From Symbiodinium natans (taxonomy: Eukaryota; Sar; Dinophyceae; Suessiales; Symbiodiniaceae), in contig CAJNDS010002092.1 of the NCBI GenBank assembly GCA_905221605.1, forward strand, positions 100,928-133,427: 32,500 nt of DNA, read 5' to 3'. Shown piece by piece: positions 1 through 8,892 of this stretch. Made by a program: the position numbers and the translations under genes. Positions within the stretch are counted from its first letter, which is position 1. Every line of letters begins with the position of its first letter. The notes under the pieces were generated by a model. That model was not told the origin of the DNA. It made no database searches and saw nothing but the letters and a program-made list of their open reading frames with translations.

Positions 1-565
1 CCCGAAACCCAAAACCCGAAACCCTAAACCCTAAACCCTATAAACCGTAAACCCTAAACTACCCTAAACCCGAAACTCGCCTAAACCCCCAAACCCTCCT
101 TTGCAGGACCAGCTCTTGGTACGCAATCCGGGATTCCACAAACCCGAAACTCGAAACCCAAATGTTGGACGCGTAAGTTTAGGGTGTAGGACCTTTGAGG
201 GGTTTCGGGTTCAAGGCTTATATAGGGGGTTGTAGGGAGTGTTCAGGATGTAGAAAGGATCCTAATGGGACCCCCCAGCATGGAATAGCAGGAGTAGGAA
301 TATCAACGGAATATAAGGACCCTGGTCTGTATATTCCTCTTCTATTCCTACTAGGTTCCTCCCTAAACCCTAAACCCTAAACCCTAAACCCTAAACTCTA
401 ATATTCCTACTATATTCTTGAGGTTCCTTGTTTGAGGTTCCCCATTCGAGTCCCTAGGCCTTGGGAAGAATAACCCCGAAGCTGAACTCAGGGGCCTTAG
501 GGATGGTCGAGAGTCGAGAGAGTTTAGGGTTTAGGGTTTCGGGTTTAGGGTTTAGGGTTTAGGGT

Positions 566-596
<31 letters not shown>

Positions 597-2262
597 AGGT
601 TGAGGAATGAGGGTTAGGGTTTAGGGTTTAGGGTTTAGGGTTTCTGGTTGAGGGCGTAAGGGCTTAAGAGCTTAGGGTGGGGGCGAGCAGGGGGAGTTCA
701 TAGGGGGAGGAACTCTATGACCCTAGACCAGAGACCCTAAGTTCTGCCTACAAAACAACCTGCCCACGCAGGGCCTTTATTGCTGGATTGTCAGCGAAAT
801 TAGCTCTAACTGGGGTTGGAAGTAGTTGTTCTGAGTGGCTACAGTTAGAAATAGCTTCATGTGGGGTACGTTCCTCTCTCAGCCTACTTGTACCTACCCA
901 CGACTATACTCCCCTTAGAACCATTAAAATAAAAAACATATTGTTTTTAATATCCTTCTGGGGTTTTATATACAAAATTAATTCCCAAGGGGGATATAGA
1001 CGAAGCTTCAAGTAGGTCTCCCCGCGGACGGGAACTTTTGAGAGCGGAAGTGTCGGAAAGTTCGAGGCGTTGAAGTTAGGAGCCAAAGATCTGCTGTCTG
1101 CAGGGCTCTAGACTATAGCTTTTAGGGTTTAGGGTTTAGGGTTTAGGATTTAGGGTTTAGGGTAAACTCCAAAAACTTGGAACATGCTTATCCCCATAAC
1201 CCAAAAGGTACACCTGAAATCCCAGCCCGAATCATCCTTAAACCATGTTCAAACTCCCTGGCGCTTACTGTAGCAGACTTCCGCTTGGCTCCATGGGTAA
1301 GCTCAAGGTCTTGCATGGTGCTGCAACAAGAAGGCCGTCACCGCACAAGGGCTCTTAAGGTTCAGGGCTTTAGGGGATTTAGGGTTTAGGGTTTGAGGGG
1401 CAAATGGCACTCAACTGTAAGATCTTTTCTTCGGCCACGAGCTCTACACTGAGGGCTCAAACTCGCAGTTCTCCTGCTTGAGAAGTTACACAACTCCATA
1501 CAGCAAAAGACAGGACACTCTGCTTCCTTCCTCATTCCCAAGCCAGGGTTTAGGGTTTAGGGTTTAGGGTTTAGGGTTTAGGCTTTAGGGTTTAGGTTTC
1601 AGGGTCTAAACTCCCCCACCCCCCTCCCATACAGCCCCCTGAACCCCAAAACCCTGCAGCCTCGAGCTTTGCGGCGTCTGCCAACTTTCGCTGTGCTTCA
1701 GCATCGGCCTGTCATTGGGCTGAGGATTTTGTTTCCCTGAATTTTGGGGTTTAGGGCTTAGGGTTTAGGGCTTCGGGCTTAGGGTTTAGGGTTTGTAGGG
1801 GTAAGGGTCATGCTATACTCCTCCTAGAACCTTCGCAAAACAAATATGTTTGAACTTTCCCTAGGGGTCCTCAGCTTTAAAGCCCTGAAGTGGGGTTTAG
1901 GGCTTAGGGCTCAGGGTTTGTAGGGGTTAGGGTTTGTAGGGTTTAGGGTTTGTAGGGTTTGGGGTTTAAGGATTAGGGTTTAGGGATTATACTCCCCTTA
2001 GAACCTTAGCAAAACAAATATTCTTAAGTTTCCCTTGGGGTTTATATAGACATTCCAGACAACTCACGGCTATATAGATTGGGTCAGGAACCAGTTGAGG
2101 GTTTAGGGGGCCATGGGGAGCAAACTTTCAAATTGGACAAAAAACTACGCCCAAAACAGTCCGAGCAAGAACGAGAAAGAACGACTAAAGCCAAGCCCTA
2201 AGCCCTAAGCCCTAAGCCCCAAGAACCCAGAACCCAAAACCCAAAACCCTCAACCCTAAACC
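1..2262. repeat. Host repeat-rich DNA with scattered CCCTAAA/TTTAGGG arrays
   Basis: There is no convincing gene here. Short arrays of the heptamer lie at about 1-75 (degenerate), 362-402, 522-655 (mixed TTTAGGG and TTGAGGG), 1121-1163, 1546-1605, 1745-1800, 1890-1985 (TTTGTAGGG variants) and 2195-2262 (CCCTAAG). Both orientations alternate, separated by 100-300 bp of mixed sequence. Open frames here translate to Gly-Phe-Arg-Val or Asn-Pro-Lys-Pro strings and are by-products of the repeat. TTTAGGG is the telomere heptamer of plants and several algae, including dinoflagellates, so these are interstitial or subtelomeric telomere-like repeats. Confidence 0.85.
904..1010 (+). repeat. Dispersed repeat starting TATACTCCCCTTAGAACC
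   Basis: One copy of a short dispersed family. Similar starts occur at about 1813 (TATACTCCTCCTAGAACC), 1985 (TATACTCCCCTTAGAACC) and 30602 (TATACTCTCCTTGCAACC). Each is followed by an A-rich part and then a TTTCCC or CCCAAGGGG-like end. The copies at 1813 and 30602 also share a segment ending AAAGCCCTGAAG or GAGCCCTGAAG. Length is roughly 60-100 bp. No coding potential was seen. Confidence 0.5.
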
Positions 2263-2672
2263 CCCGGCCCAACATGAATTGCAGTCTGGCTGCCTCTGCA
2301 TGTGCCAGCCGCGCCTGCGTGTGGCTCGAGATTTTGGCAACCCTAGACCCCGGCTTTAGGGTCTAGGGTTTAGGGTCGGCACATCTTAAAAAAAGGAAAA
2401 TTGCATGAACAATTGTTTAATATGGGGGCCTGAATAATTAGTTAGAATAGGGTTTTGAGGGGCTCTTGTAGTATAACTACAAAGGGACCACAAGGGAATA
2501 CCAGTAGCAATTCTCCGACCCCTATACTACTCGCATTCTGAGGTTAAGGGCTTACTCCGGGTAAACTCCAAGCCAGCACGGCGCTCGATTCCAACTCGTA
2601 CTCTGGAGCTGCAATGCCGGGCATGTCTACAAGAGACAAAGGCTCTAGCTGTCATGGGCAGTATTCCTGTGG

Positions 2673-2726
2673 TAGGGTTTAGGGTTTAGGGATTACGGTT
2701 TAGGGTTTAGGGTTTAGGGTTTAATA
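2673..2726 (+). repeat. TTTAGGG array
   Basis: About seven copies of the telomere-type heptamer, one with a GATTACGG interruption. It lies between unique-looking stretches in which no gene is evident. Confidence 0.8.
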
Positions 2727-2904
2727 TTGCGCAGTTCTGCTGCAGTGAACTGAAGCCAGTATAGAATGCGCAAGCAGCCAAGTCTATTCGAGACGCAACT
2801 TCCACGTCCATTCTCCATGACACTCGTCTCGTCTACCCTAAAACACCAAACTATAAAACCCTAAAGCCCGAATTGAACACCGAACTCTAAAGTGTAAAAC
2901 TTCA

Positions 2905-2997
2905 GATGTTTCCCCTTATACTAACAGTCCTTAATAGGGATGGCAATCGGGGGTACTATACTCCCTATTAAGGACAGTTAGTATGAGGGGGAACATC
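2905..2997. repeat. Foldback (MITE-like) hairpin with 36-nt arms
   Basis: The left arm 2905-2940 and the right arm 2962-2997 are inverted copies with about three mismatches over 36 nt. Key parts are GATGTTTCCCC and its partner GGGGGAACATC at the outer ends, and CCTTAATAGGGA and its partner TCCCTATTAAGG at the inner ends. They enclose a 21-nt loop. The form is that of a small non-autonomous foldback element. No obvious target-site duplication was found. Confidence 0.7.
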
Positions 2998-3179
2998 CCA
3001 ACATAAAACCCTAAAAGCCCGAAAAGGCCTAAACCCTAAACCCTGAACCCTAAACCCGAAACAAAACCCCAAACCACGGAGCGCGCTTCCAGGTGCTCGA
3101 CGTCTCCAAGTGGGCATCGTGGTGCCTGGCTAAGGTCTTAACATGCACGTCTTCAGCAAAACACAGGTTCCTAAACATA

Positions 3180-3250
3180 AATGAATAAATAAATAAATAA
3201 ATATATATATATATATGTGTGTGTATGTGTATATATATATATATATAGAA
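3180..3250. repeat. AT/GT microsatellite
   Basis: AAAT repeats (about 3181-3203) run into TA repeats, a GT-rich centre, and TA repeats again up to about 3247. It is a simple-sequence repeat. The Tyr/Ile/His-rich open frames across it have no meaning. Confidence 0.9.
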
Positions 3251-3601
3251 AATATATATGAACATACAAAGTTTAGGTGCATGCACATGTGTTGACTTTG
3301 TTGTGGGGTTCTCAACGCCGCGACGCCGCTAAACACCCGGGGTATAAGCAAACCCACACACGCAATCTTATACGCATCTCTGAATATTTACATACTATGT
3401 ACACTCAATCTATAAATTCAGATTTGTTTTGTTGAATATTTACATTATTTAATACTCAGTTTATATTCATATGGGCTTAGGGTTTAGGGTTTAGGGTTTA
3501 GGGCTGGCGCCCAGCCTCAGGCGTGTTGGAGATGACTCGACTCCAGGCCTGGTGCTTTCGCTCGACCTCGGCACCAGAACCCTGAAGACCAAACCCCGAA
3601 G

Positions 3602-3710
3602 GGTTTAGGGTTTAGGGTTTAGGGTTCAGGGTTTAGGGTTTAGGGTTTAGGGTTTAGGGTTTAGGGTTTAGGGTTTAGGGTTAGGGTTTAGGGTTTAGGG
3701 TTTCGGGCTT
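3602..3710 (+). repeat. TTTAGGG array, about 15 copies
   Basis: A nearly perfect telomere-type heptamer array with one TTCAGGG unit and one TTAGGG unit. A shorter array lies just upstream at 3476-3504. Confidence 0.9.
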
Positions 3711-3721
3711 GTTCTTCTACA

Positions 3722-3848
3722 TTACTTGAAGGTTCATGCATACTTGGTATACTTAGAAGTGGGCTTATAACTCGCCTGAGCAAGGGTTATAGCCACGGCT
3801 ACGCCTACTTATAACCCTACTTCTATGTACCCATGAACCTCCAAGTAG
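3722..3848. repeat. Imperfect foldback element
   Basis: The left arm, about 3724-3770 (ACTTGAAGGTTCATG to CTTATAA), and the right arm, about 3810-3847 (TTATAACCCTACTTC to CATGAACCTCCAAGT), are imperfect inverted copies with an insertion in the left arm. A related string, ACTTGGAGGCTCATGGGTAC, recurs near 5947, so this may belong to a small family. Confidence 0.5.
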
Positions 3849-3916
3849 GTTTGAGGTAGCTCGTCACACATCCGGCTTCAGGTCAGGGTATAAGGCTTAA
3901 GCTGCTCTCCCAAAGG

Positions 3917-4048
3917 CTGGGTTTAGGGTTTAGGGTTTAGGGTTTAGGGTTTAGGGTTTAGGGTTTAGGGTTTAGGGTTTAGGGTTTAGGGTTTAGGGTT
4001 TAGGGTTTAGGGTTTAGGGTTTAGGGTTTAGGGTTTAGGGTTTAGGGA
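3917..4048 (+). repeat. Perfect TTTAGGG array, about 18-19 copies
   Basis: An uninterrupted run of the heptamer, ending in TTTAGGGAACTAG. It is one of the longest perfect arrays in the window, after the one at 5413-5700. Confidence 0.95.
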
Positions 4049-4379
4049 ACTAGAAACCCTTAAACCCCAAAACCGGCAAACCCAAAGCCCAAAACCCTGC
4101 GAACAATTTCTGGACCCTGACAGAAGGAGAATAAGGCTACCGCTGGCCTTTCTAGGCACCCTTTCAACCCGAAGTATCCATAACCTGAAGAAGACCCTTG
4201 AGAACCCGAAAACCCGAAGTACACCAGAACCCCAACCAAACATCCAGAAGCACCATACGAAAGCCAGAAAAAAAAAAAAAAAACCTGCTTAAAACACGAG
4301 GTGAATTTCCTAAATGCCCTATGAATACCCCCTACATACCCATAAATACCCATATATACCCTAGAATTACCATCCAAAA

Positions 4380-4575
4380 CCCTGAACCCTGTAAACCCTG
4401 TAAACCCTGTAAACCCTGTAAACCCTGTAAACCCTGTAAACCCTGTAAACCCTGTAAACCCTGTAAACCCTGTAAACCCTGTAAACCCTGTAAACCCTGT
4501 AAACCCTGTAAACCCTGTAAACCCTGTAAACCCCAAACCCTAAACCCTAAACCCTAAACCCCAAACCCCAAACCC
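4380..4575 (+). repeat. CCCTGTAAA nonamer array (about 16 copies) passing into CCCTAAA
   Basis: A 9-bp unit, CCCTGTAAA (TTTACAGGG on the other strand), is repeated about sixteen times without change from about 4387 to 4530. It then passes into CCCTAAA and CCCCAAA heptamers. Because nine is a multiple of three, both strands stay open as Cys-Lys-Pro and Gly-Phe-Thr repeats. I do not regard these as proteins. The unit looks like the telomere heptamer with two added bases. Confidence 0.95.
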
Positions 4576-4663
4576 AAAGGCGCCTCGGCCTTGGCCGCCT
4601 CCAGGCGAGAGCGGAGCTGGGCAGCTTCGGACTGCAGGCTCGGAGCCTCCAGTGACAAGGGAG

Positions 4664-4770
4664 GTTTAGGGTTTAGGGTTTAGGGTTTAGGGTTCAGGGT
4701 TTAGGGCTTAGGTATAGGGTTTAGGACTTAGGGTTTCGGGTTTGGGGCTTAGGGTTGAGGCAAGGGGGAA
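4664..4770 (+). repeat. Degenerate TTTAGGG array
   Basis: Heptamers with many variants (TTCAGGG, CTTAGG, TTTCGGG, TTTGGGG). No gene is visible between here and 5017. Confidence 0.75.
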
Positions 4771-5016
4771 GAGCGTTTAGGTCCATGGGATGGTGGTTTA
4801 GGGTTGGGTTTTTTTAGGGTTTGCCTTTCTTTGTGTGCGAGGGCGGCAAGCTGCCCTCAGCTTTTCAGCACCCAGGACAGCTTAGTTGTCCAGTAACCTG
4901 GGGGGATGAAAGGATAACCTTTGGGACTTGAAGGGGATTATATTACCCCAAAAAGGTTGAAAAGGCTACCTACTCCACTACTAGGACCGAAAGCAGGAAA
5001 GAGAGCGAGAGAGAGG

Positions 5017-5163
5017 TACAAGGAGGGCCCCGCCCCCCCCCAACCCCCCCCCCCCCCCCTACTATACCAACTGTGGTCAAGGGACTTATGATCTAAGTTA
5101 GGAACCAAAACAACCCAATTTAAGGTCCTTATAACTCTAACTAGGGCGGGGCCCCTCCTTGTA
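5017..5163. repeat. MITE-like element with 19/20-bp terminal inverted repeats
   Basis: The ends at 5017-5035 (TACAAGGAGGGCCCCGCCC) and 5144-5163 are inverted repeats that differ by one extra C. The 147-bp interior has a long poly-C run (about 5033-5060) and AT-richer sequence with no coding potential. The layout is that of a non-autonomous terminal-inverted-repeat element. I could not identify a target-site duplication. Confidence 0.6.
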
Positions 5164-5234
5164 GGCTTTTAGCTTCAGTACGCTGCCCGAAGAATCCCAA
5201 AACCCTTTGCCTTAAGCCCTCCTGCAACTCCGGA

Positions 5235-5318
5235 ACAGCCCTAAACCCTAAACCCTAAACCCCAAACCCCAAACCCTAAACCCTAAACCCTAAACCCTAA
5301 ACCCTAAACCCTAAACCC
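5235..5318 (-). repeat. CCCTAAA array
   Basis: About eleven heptamers, including CCCCAAA variants. Orientation is opposite to the array that starts at 5413. Confidence 0.9.
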
Positions 5319-5412
5319 CTGAGCTAACCCCAGAAGGCGGCGAAGCTGAGCACAGCACGCTCTTCGTTGGTGTGGTCACCTCTGGCGCGGGACCAAATTC
5401 CAACTTCAGGGC

Positions 5413-5700
5413 TTGTAGGGTTTAGGGTTTAGGGTTTAGGGCTTAGGGGTTAGGGTTTAGGGTTTAGGGTTTAGGGTTTAGGGTTTAGGGTTTAGGGTTT
5501 AGGGTTTAGGGTTTAGGGTTTAGGGTTTAGGGTTTAGGGTTTAGGGTTTAGGGTTTAGGGTTGAGGGTTTAGGGTTTAGGGTTTAGGGTTTAGGGTTTAG
5601 GGTTTAGGGTTTAGGGTTTAGGGTTTAGGGTTTAGGGTTTAGGGTTCAGGTTTTCGGGCTTAGGGTTGAGGGTTTAGGGTTTAGGGTTGAGGGTTTAGGG
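5413..5700 (+). repeat. Longest TTTAGGG array, about 40 copies
   Basis: A nearly uninterrupted heptamer array with a few TTGAGGG and TTCAGG variants. From 5701 to about 6230 there is mixed sequence without a recognisable gene. It includes an imperfect foldback at about 5808-5895 (TATGGGTCCTTACATACCTT against TATGGTCCCTTACTTCCTT). Confidence 0.95.
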
Positions 5701-6299
5701 GTGTCTTCGATTCCGATGCCGGGTCCGAGCTGTTCATTGCGAGATCCGGGCTCCTACGGAACTCCTAGCTCTAGGTCCAAAGTCTTCGGGCTGTTACATG
5801 GTACCTTAGTATGGGTCCTTACATACCTTACAAAACCCAAGAAAACCATACATCAGATGCCTTAAAAGGAAGTAAGGGACCATATGAATGGGCCCATACA
5901 ACTGCCCTGAGACAAAGACCCGAAACCCCGCAAAACCCCTACGTGTACTTGGAGGCTCATGGGTACTTATAGCCATTTTATACGCCTAATTCTCGCCTAC
6001 TTCGAGGACCTAAGGGACTGAGGGAACTTAGGGGGCTTGTAAGTACAGTTTATGATTAATTGGGGGTTGTAAAGCGACTTCGGAGCTCCTCTAAACCCAC
6101 CAAACCCTTAACCCCTGAGGGGTTGAAGGTTTCGGGCTTAGGGCTTGAACTAAAAGGCCCTAAACCCGAAACCCCAAGAAGGTTCCAACTGTTTCGAAAG
6201 GCAAGTGGCCCAAATTCATCCGGTTTAGGGCTTAGGGTTTAGGGTGTAGGGTTAAGGGTTTAGGGTGAGCTCGAAACCCTCAGCCCTAAACCACCCAGG

Positions 6300-7130
6300 C
6301 CTTCCACAGCGGGAGTATTGCTTAAGAATTCCTTGCTTAAGAATTTGAGGGGCTGAAATTTCTTACGCATTGGATTTGTTCTGTCCCTTACTGGGTGCCT
6401 TTGACTTAAGAATTTGAGCCCCCCCCCCTGAAATCTGAGGGCACATTCTTGATCCAAATGTGTTTTTTTGCGTGTCATTGGGACTTTCCGGACCTCCAGT
6501 TAGGAACCGAGCCCCTCAGATGCCGAAGAAGAGTCCCGCATTAAGAATCTGAATCTGAGCCCCTCAGATTCTTAGCTTGTAAAGCATTTACAGAAGCAGG
6601 CCCAAATTCTTACCATTTTTTTACGACAATCTGAAAAATCTGCTTTTCTTCTTGCCGTCAGCGCCCTCCGTCTCAGCCTGAAAGGGATTGAGTTCGGACC
6701 TCAGAAACCTCCAAATTCAGAATCTGAGGGGCTCGGATTCTTTGCTCGCTAAGAATCTCAGCCCTCAGATTCTTAGCTTGCATAGGCTTTACACAAGCTG
6801 TCGACCTCAGAAACCTCCAAATTAAGAATCTGAGCCCCTCCGATTCTTAGCTTGCATAGGTGGCACACTAACCTTTCAAGCCTGAGGGCTGAGATTCGCC
6901 ATATCTACGACTTTACACTGTTGGCCCGCCTCGCTGCTTTCCAGGGCCTCCTCTAGGATTGAAGCTGCACAACCCGACAGCAGAGCTATGTGTGAAAGAA
7001 TGCTTTGGGCTAGTGGCTACAGCGTCTTTACTTAAGACGTAAGGATGCTGGCTCGAATCCCACTTAAGAATGTGCTCAGAATCTGAGCCCCTCGCACATT
7101 CTTAACCAACGCTCGCACTGTAACACATGA
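6300..7130. repeat. Clustered AGAATCTGAG...CTCAGATTCTT palindromes
   Basis: The self-complementary motif AGAATCTGAG-CCC-CTCAGATTCT recurs at about 6545-6575, 6718-6745, 6755-6778, 6823-6850 and 7068-7090. It is often followed by TTAGCTTGCATAGG. A longer unit beginning GACCTCAGAAACCTCCAAATT is duplicated at about 6697 and 6803. The same core also appears in degenerate form near 6325-6450. This looks like nested or tandem copies of a short mobile or satellite-like repeat. Confidence 0.65.
6998..7062 (+). other. tRNA-like segment, possible SINE head
   Basis: GGGCTAGTGGCTA resembles a tRNA A box and GGCTCGAATCC a B box. Between them, CGTCT and AGACG can pair as a 5-bp stem around a 7-nt loop (TTACTTA). 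The T-stem is broken by mismatches and no matching acceptor stem was found, so this is not a functional tRNA. A tRNA-derived SINE or a decayed tRNA is possible, since it sits inside the AGAATCTGAG repeat cluster. Confidence 0.35.
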
Positions 7131-7256
7131 GACGTCAACCCTTATGACTCTTGGCCCTTGGCTTTCTAAGATCCCTAGCCCTTCCCCCTAAACCCTTGAT
7201 ACAGTAAAAGCCCCAGAAACCCCAAAACCTGCAAACAAGAAATTGAAAAACACATT

Positions 7257-7335
7257 AAGTAGTAATAACAATAACAATGACAATGACAATGACAATAACA
7301 ATAACAATAACAATAGCAATAGCAATAACAATAAA
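7257..7335 (+). repeat. AACAAT/GACAAT hexanucleotide microsatellite
   Basis: Hexamers ATAACA, ATGACA and ATAGCA repeat about twelve times, with unit variants in blocks. Confidence 0.9.
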
Positions 7336-7442
7336 CTCGCAAGCCCCTAAATCCTTAAAAGTCCCTTCTACTTGCAAGCCCTATCGCCCCTAAACCCTGA
7401 ACCCCAAAACACCCAAAACCCCAAAACCCCTAAAACCCCTTA

Positions 7443-7512
7443 ACTAACCCTAAACCCTAAACCCTAAACCCTAAACCCTAAACCCTAAACCCTAAACCCT
7501 AAACCCTAAACT
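7443..7512 (-). repeat. CCCTAAA array, about 10 copies
   Basis: This is the last telomere-type array before the viral block. No array of two or more units appears again until 27,715. Confidence 0.9.
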
Positions 7513-7624
7513 CCAAAAGCCCTCAAACGCCTCTTCACCCCGCCTCATCCCAGGCGGTTTGGCGCCGGAGAAGCCGCGAGCCCCTCAACGCGCTCCCAGC
7601 AGCGATGGGCTGACAGACGCCAGG

Positions 7625-7711
7625 GAGCAAGCAGATGCTAACCCCACATCTTACATGCTATACCCCCCCCTACGCTTTCACCTCAATTCTCAACCCGCCT
7701 CCCAAAATCAA
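7625..7711 (+). repeat. Left arm of a 20.6-kb-spaced inverted repeat
   Basis: The segment from GAGCAAGCAGATGC to CCTCCCAAAATCAA occurs in reverse complement at about 28,146-28,232. The two differ almost only in the length of a C run (8 against 9). Similarity continues more weakly to about 7,890 (AATGAGGTGTGGGG here, AATGAGGTCTGGGG on the right). The two arms flank the viral block together with the RHS-like host gene. They are probably two copies of one host repeat or gene segment in opposite orientation. They are too far outside the viral genes to be its terminal repeats. Confidence 0.75.
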
Positions 7712-7974
7712 CCTTCCAAAACACCAATACACAAAGCACCACCCAACACAAAAGCAATAATCCCGAAAACAAAGCAACCTACCAACCCCAAACAGCAATC
7801 CAAAACACAACCCAAAACCCAAAGCGCCTAAACAATACTCACCCTCAACCATTCTATAACCAATATCCCAAAATGAGGTGTGGGGTAAGACGCTTCGGCG
7901 GAAACCTCGCGAAGCTCGCAGGCTCGCGACCCTAATAGAAAAATCCCCAAAAACAATAACCCTGTCTCCGGAAC

Positions 7975-8025
7975 TGCTACAACATAGGGTTTTACTAAAA
8001 TTAATTAGTAAAATGCTATTAGTGT
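7975..8025. other. Left host/virus junction zone
   Basis: Base composition changes abruptly from GC-rich host DNA to AT-rich DNA within CTACAACATAGGGTTTTACTAA. An imperfect palindrome, TTTTACTAA-AATTA-TTAGTAAAA, follows at about 7990-8013, and the first viral stop codon is at 8026. I see no terminal inverted repeat matching the right end near 25,100. Confidence 0.6.
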
Positions 8026-8460
8026 TTATCCATTCATTATGGCATAAAGTTTTGCCATTCCCTTTGGTTCTGCCAGATTTTCATTTGTCATGTTTCTTTG
8101 TAAACGCTCTTGATGGTTTTTGGATTTCTCATGTTGTGATTTCTTGTATTTCTTGATGTCATAACCGCATATATCACAATGGTAAATGATTTTTTGGTAT
8201 TCTTGTGTTTTTGCTCGTCCTGCTTCGCTTTGCTTGTATTTCTTTTTCCTTTCCTTTATTTCATCGGCATACTTTTCTTCAGTCTTTTGTCTGTATGCTT
8301 TTACCTTCTCAGGATTGTTTAATTTCCATTGTTTCTTGTTTTCGTCTGTCTTTATTTTATTCTGTTCTCTACATGTATCGCATATGCGAACTCTAACATG
8401 GAACACATCAGACGAGTAGGTATTATTACACCGAATACACCTTTTCGTATCTTCAGTCAT
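8026..8460 (-). CDS. Zinc-ribbon/C2H2 zinc-finger protein, 144 aa
   Basis: Two likely metal sites are visible: C8-x2-C11 with C27-x2-C30 at the N-terminus, and a C2H2-type finger C95-x2-C98...H110-x5-H116 near the C-terminus. A Lys/Glu-rich helical linker (residues about 35-90) joins them. The linker and final finger resemble the C-terminal half of the GIY-YIG protein at 15092-15844, which suggests a shared module. This is the leftmost viral gene, and its stop lies about 40 nt from the host junction. Upstream it has the TTAAAGAA...ACTTA motif rather than TCTA. A nucleic-acid-binding role is inference; the exact function is unknown. Confidence 0.75.
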   Translation of the reverse strand: MTEDTKRCIRCNNTYSSDVFHVRVRICDTCREQNKIKTDENKKQWKLNNPEKVKAYRQKTEEKYADEIKERKKKYKQSEAGRAKTQEYQKIIYHCDICGYDIKKYKKSQHEKSKNHQERLQRNMTNENLAEPKGMAKLYAIMNG

Positions 8461-8473
8461 CCCTTTCTACTAT

Positions 8474-8496
8474 ACTAAGTCATCAATTCTTTAAAT
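8474..8496 (-). promoter_or_regulatory. TTAAAGAA...ACTTA motif upstream of 144-aa gene
   Basis: On the minus strand it reads TTTAAAGAATTGATGACTTA, 13 nt or more before the ATG. It matches the motif upstream of the polymerase-helicase (20776-20797) and of the right-hand GIY-YIG gene (24832-24851). Early-promoter identity is inference. Confidence 0.45.
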
Positions 8497-8539
8497 GTTT
8501 TTTTGTAAAATATGGTTTTTTGTAAAAATACAGAATAAT

Positions 8540-8812
8540 TTAATATGCTCTCTCTTGGTTGTCAAACTTAATCTCATAATATTCTAATGTCTCTTTCTTT
8601 GGAAACTTAATGTCCTTGTTATTCAGTTTATTAACATAAACATTTCTCTTATTCTTATAAACATCACTATCTTTATCTATTGGTTTTTTAATTTGTTTAG
8701 GTTTCTCTTCATTAAGTTTATTAACTGCCTTTTCAATTAGTTCTAACTTATCTAATAGCTTTTGAAAGCGCGTTGCCTTTGTTTCTTTAACCTCATCATC
8801 CAAATCACTCAT
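8540..8812 (-). CDS. Small charged coiled-coil protein, 90 aa
   Basis: I do not recognise the family. The protein is Lys/Glu-rich, with a heptad-like segment (residues about 14-40: FQKLLDKLELIEKAVNKL) followed by a basic stretch and an aromatic C-terminal tail (LEYYEIKF). It has no membrane segment or Cys cluster. It has the AT-rich codon use of its neighbours and a TCTA promoter motif 18 nt before the ATG, which argues for a real gene. It may be a minor virion or scaffold protein (inference). Confidence 0.65.
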   Translation of the reverse strand: MSDLDDEVKETKATRFQKLLDKLELIEKAVNKLNEEKPKQIKKPIDKDSDVYKNKRNVYVNKLNNKDIKFPKKETLEYYEIKFDNQERAY

Positions 8813-8834
8813 CTTACTATATAAAAGTTTTAGA
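8813..8834 (-). promoter_or_regulatory. TCTA promoter motif, 90-aa gene
   Basis: TAATCTAAAA on the minus strand, with TCTA at 8831-8834, 18 nt before the ATG. Confidence 0.55.
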
Positions 8835-8892
8835 TTAAAACTTTTTTTAAAAGTTTTAGTCTAAAAAGTGCGTTTAAATATGCAGTTAAAGA

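Noticed and set aside
3050-3357. Tyr/Ile/His-rich frames over the AT/GT microsatellite
   Set aside because: They are translations of simple-sequence DNA.
4060-4557. Open frames coding Cys-Lys-Pro and Gly-Phe-Thr repeats on both strands
   Set aside because: They are produced by the CCCTGTAAA nonamer, whose length is a multiple of three, and carry no independent sign of coding.
6998-7062. Functional tRNA gene
   Set aside because: The T-stem has mismatches, the acceptor stem does not pair, and the anticodon would be an unusual ACT. Kept only as a tRNA-like or SINE candidate.
7559-7831. Pro/Lys/Gln-rich 90-codon frame over the left inverted-repeat arm
   Set aside because: The matching right arm gives a different low-complexity frame with no shared protein pattern outside the 87-bp repeat. 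It is more likely a repeated non-coding or intronic segment.
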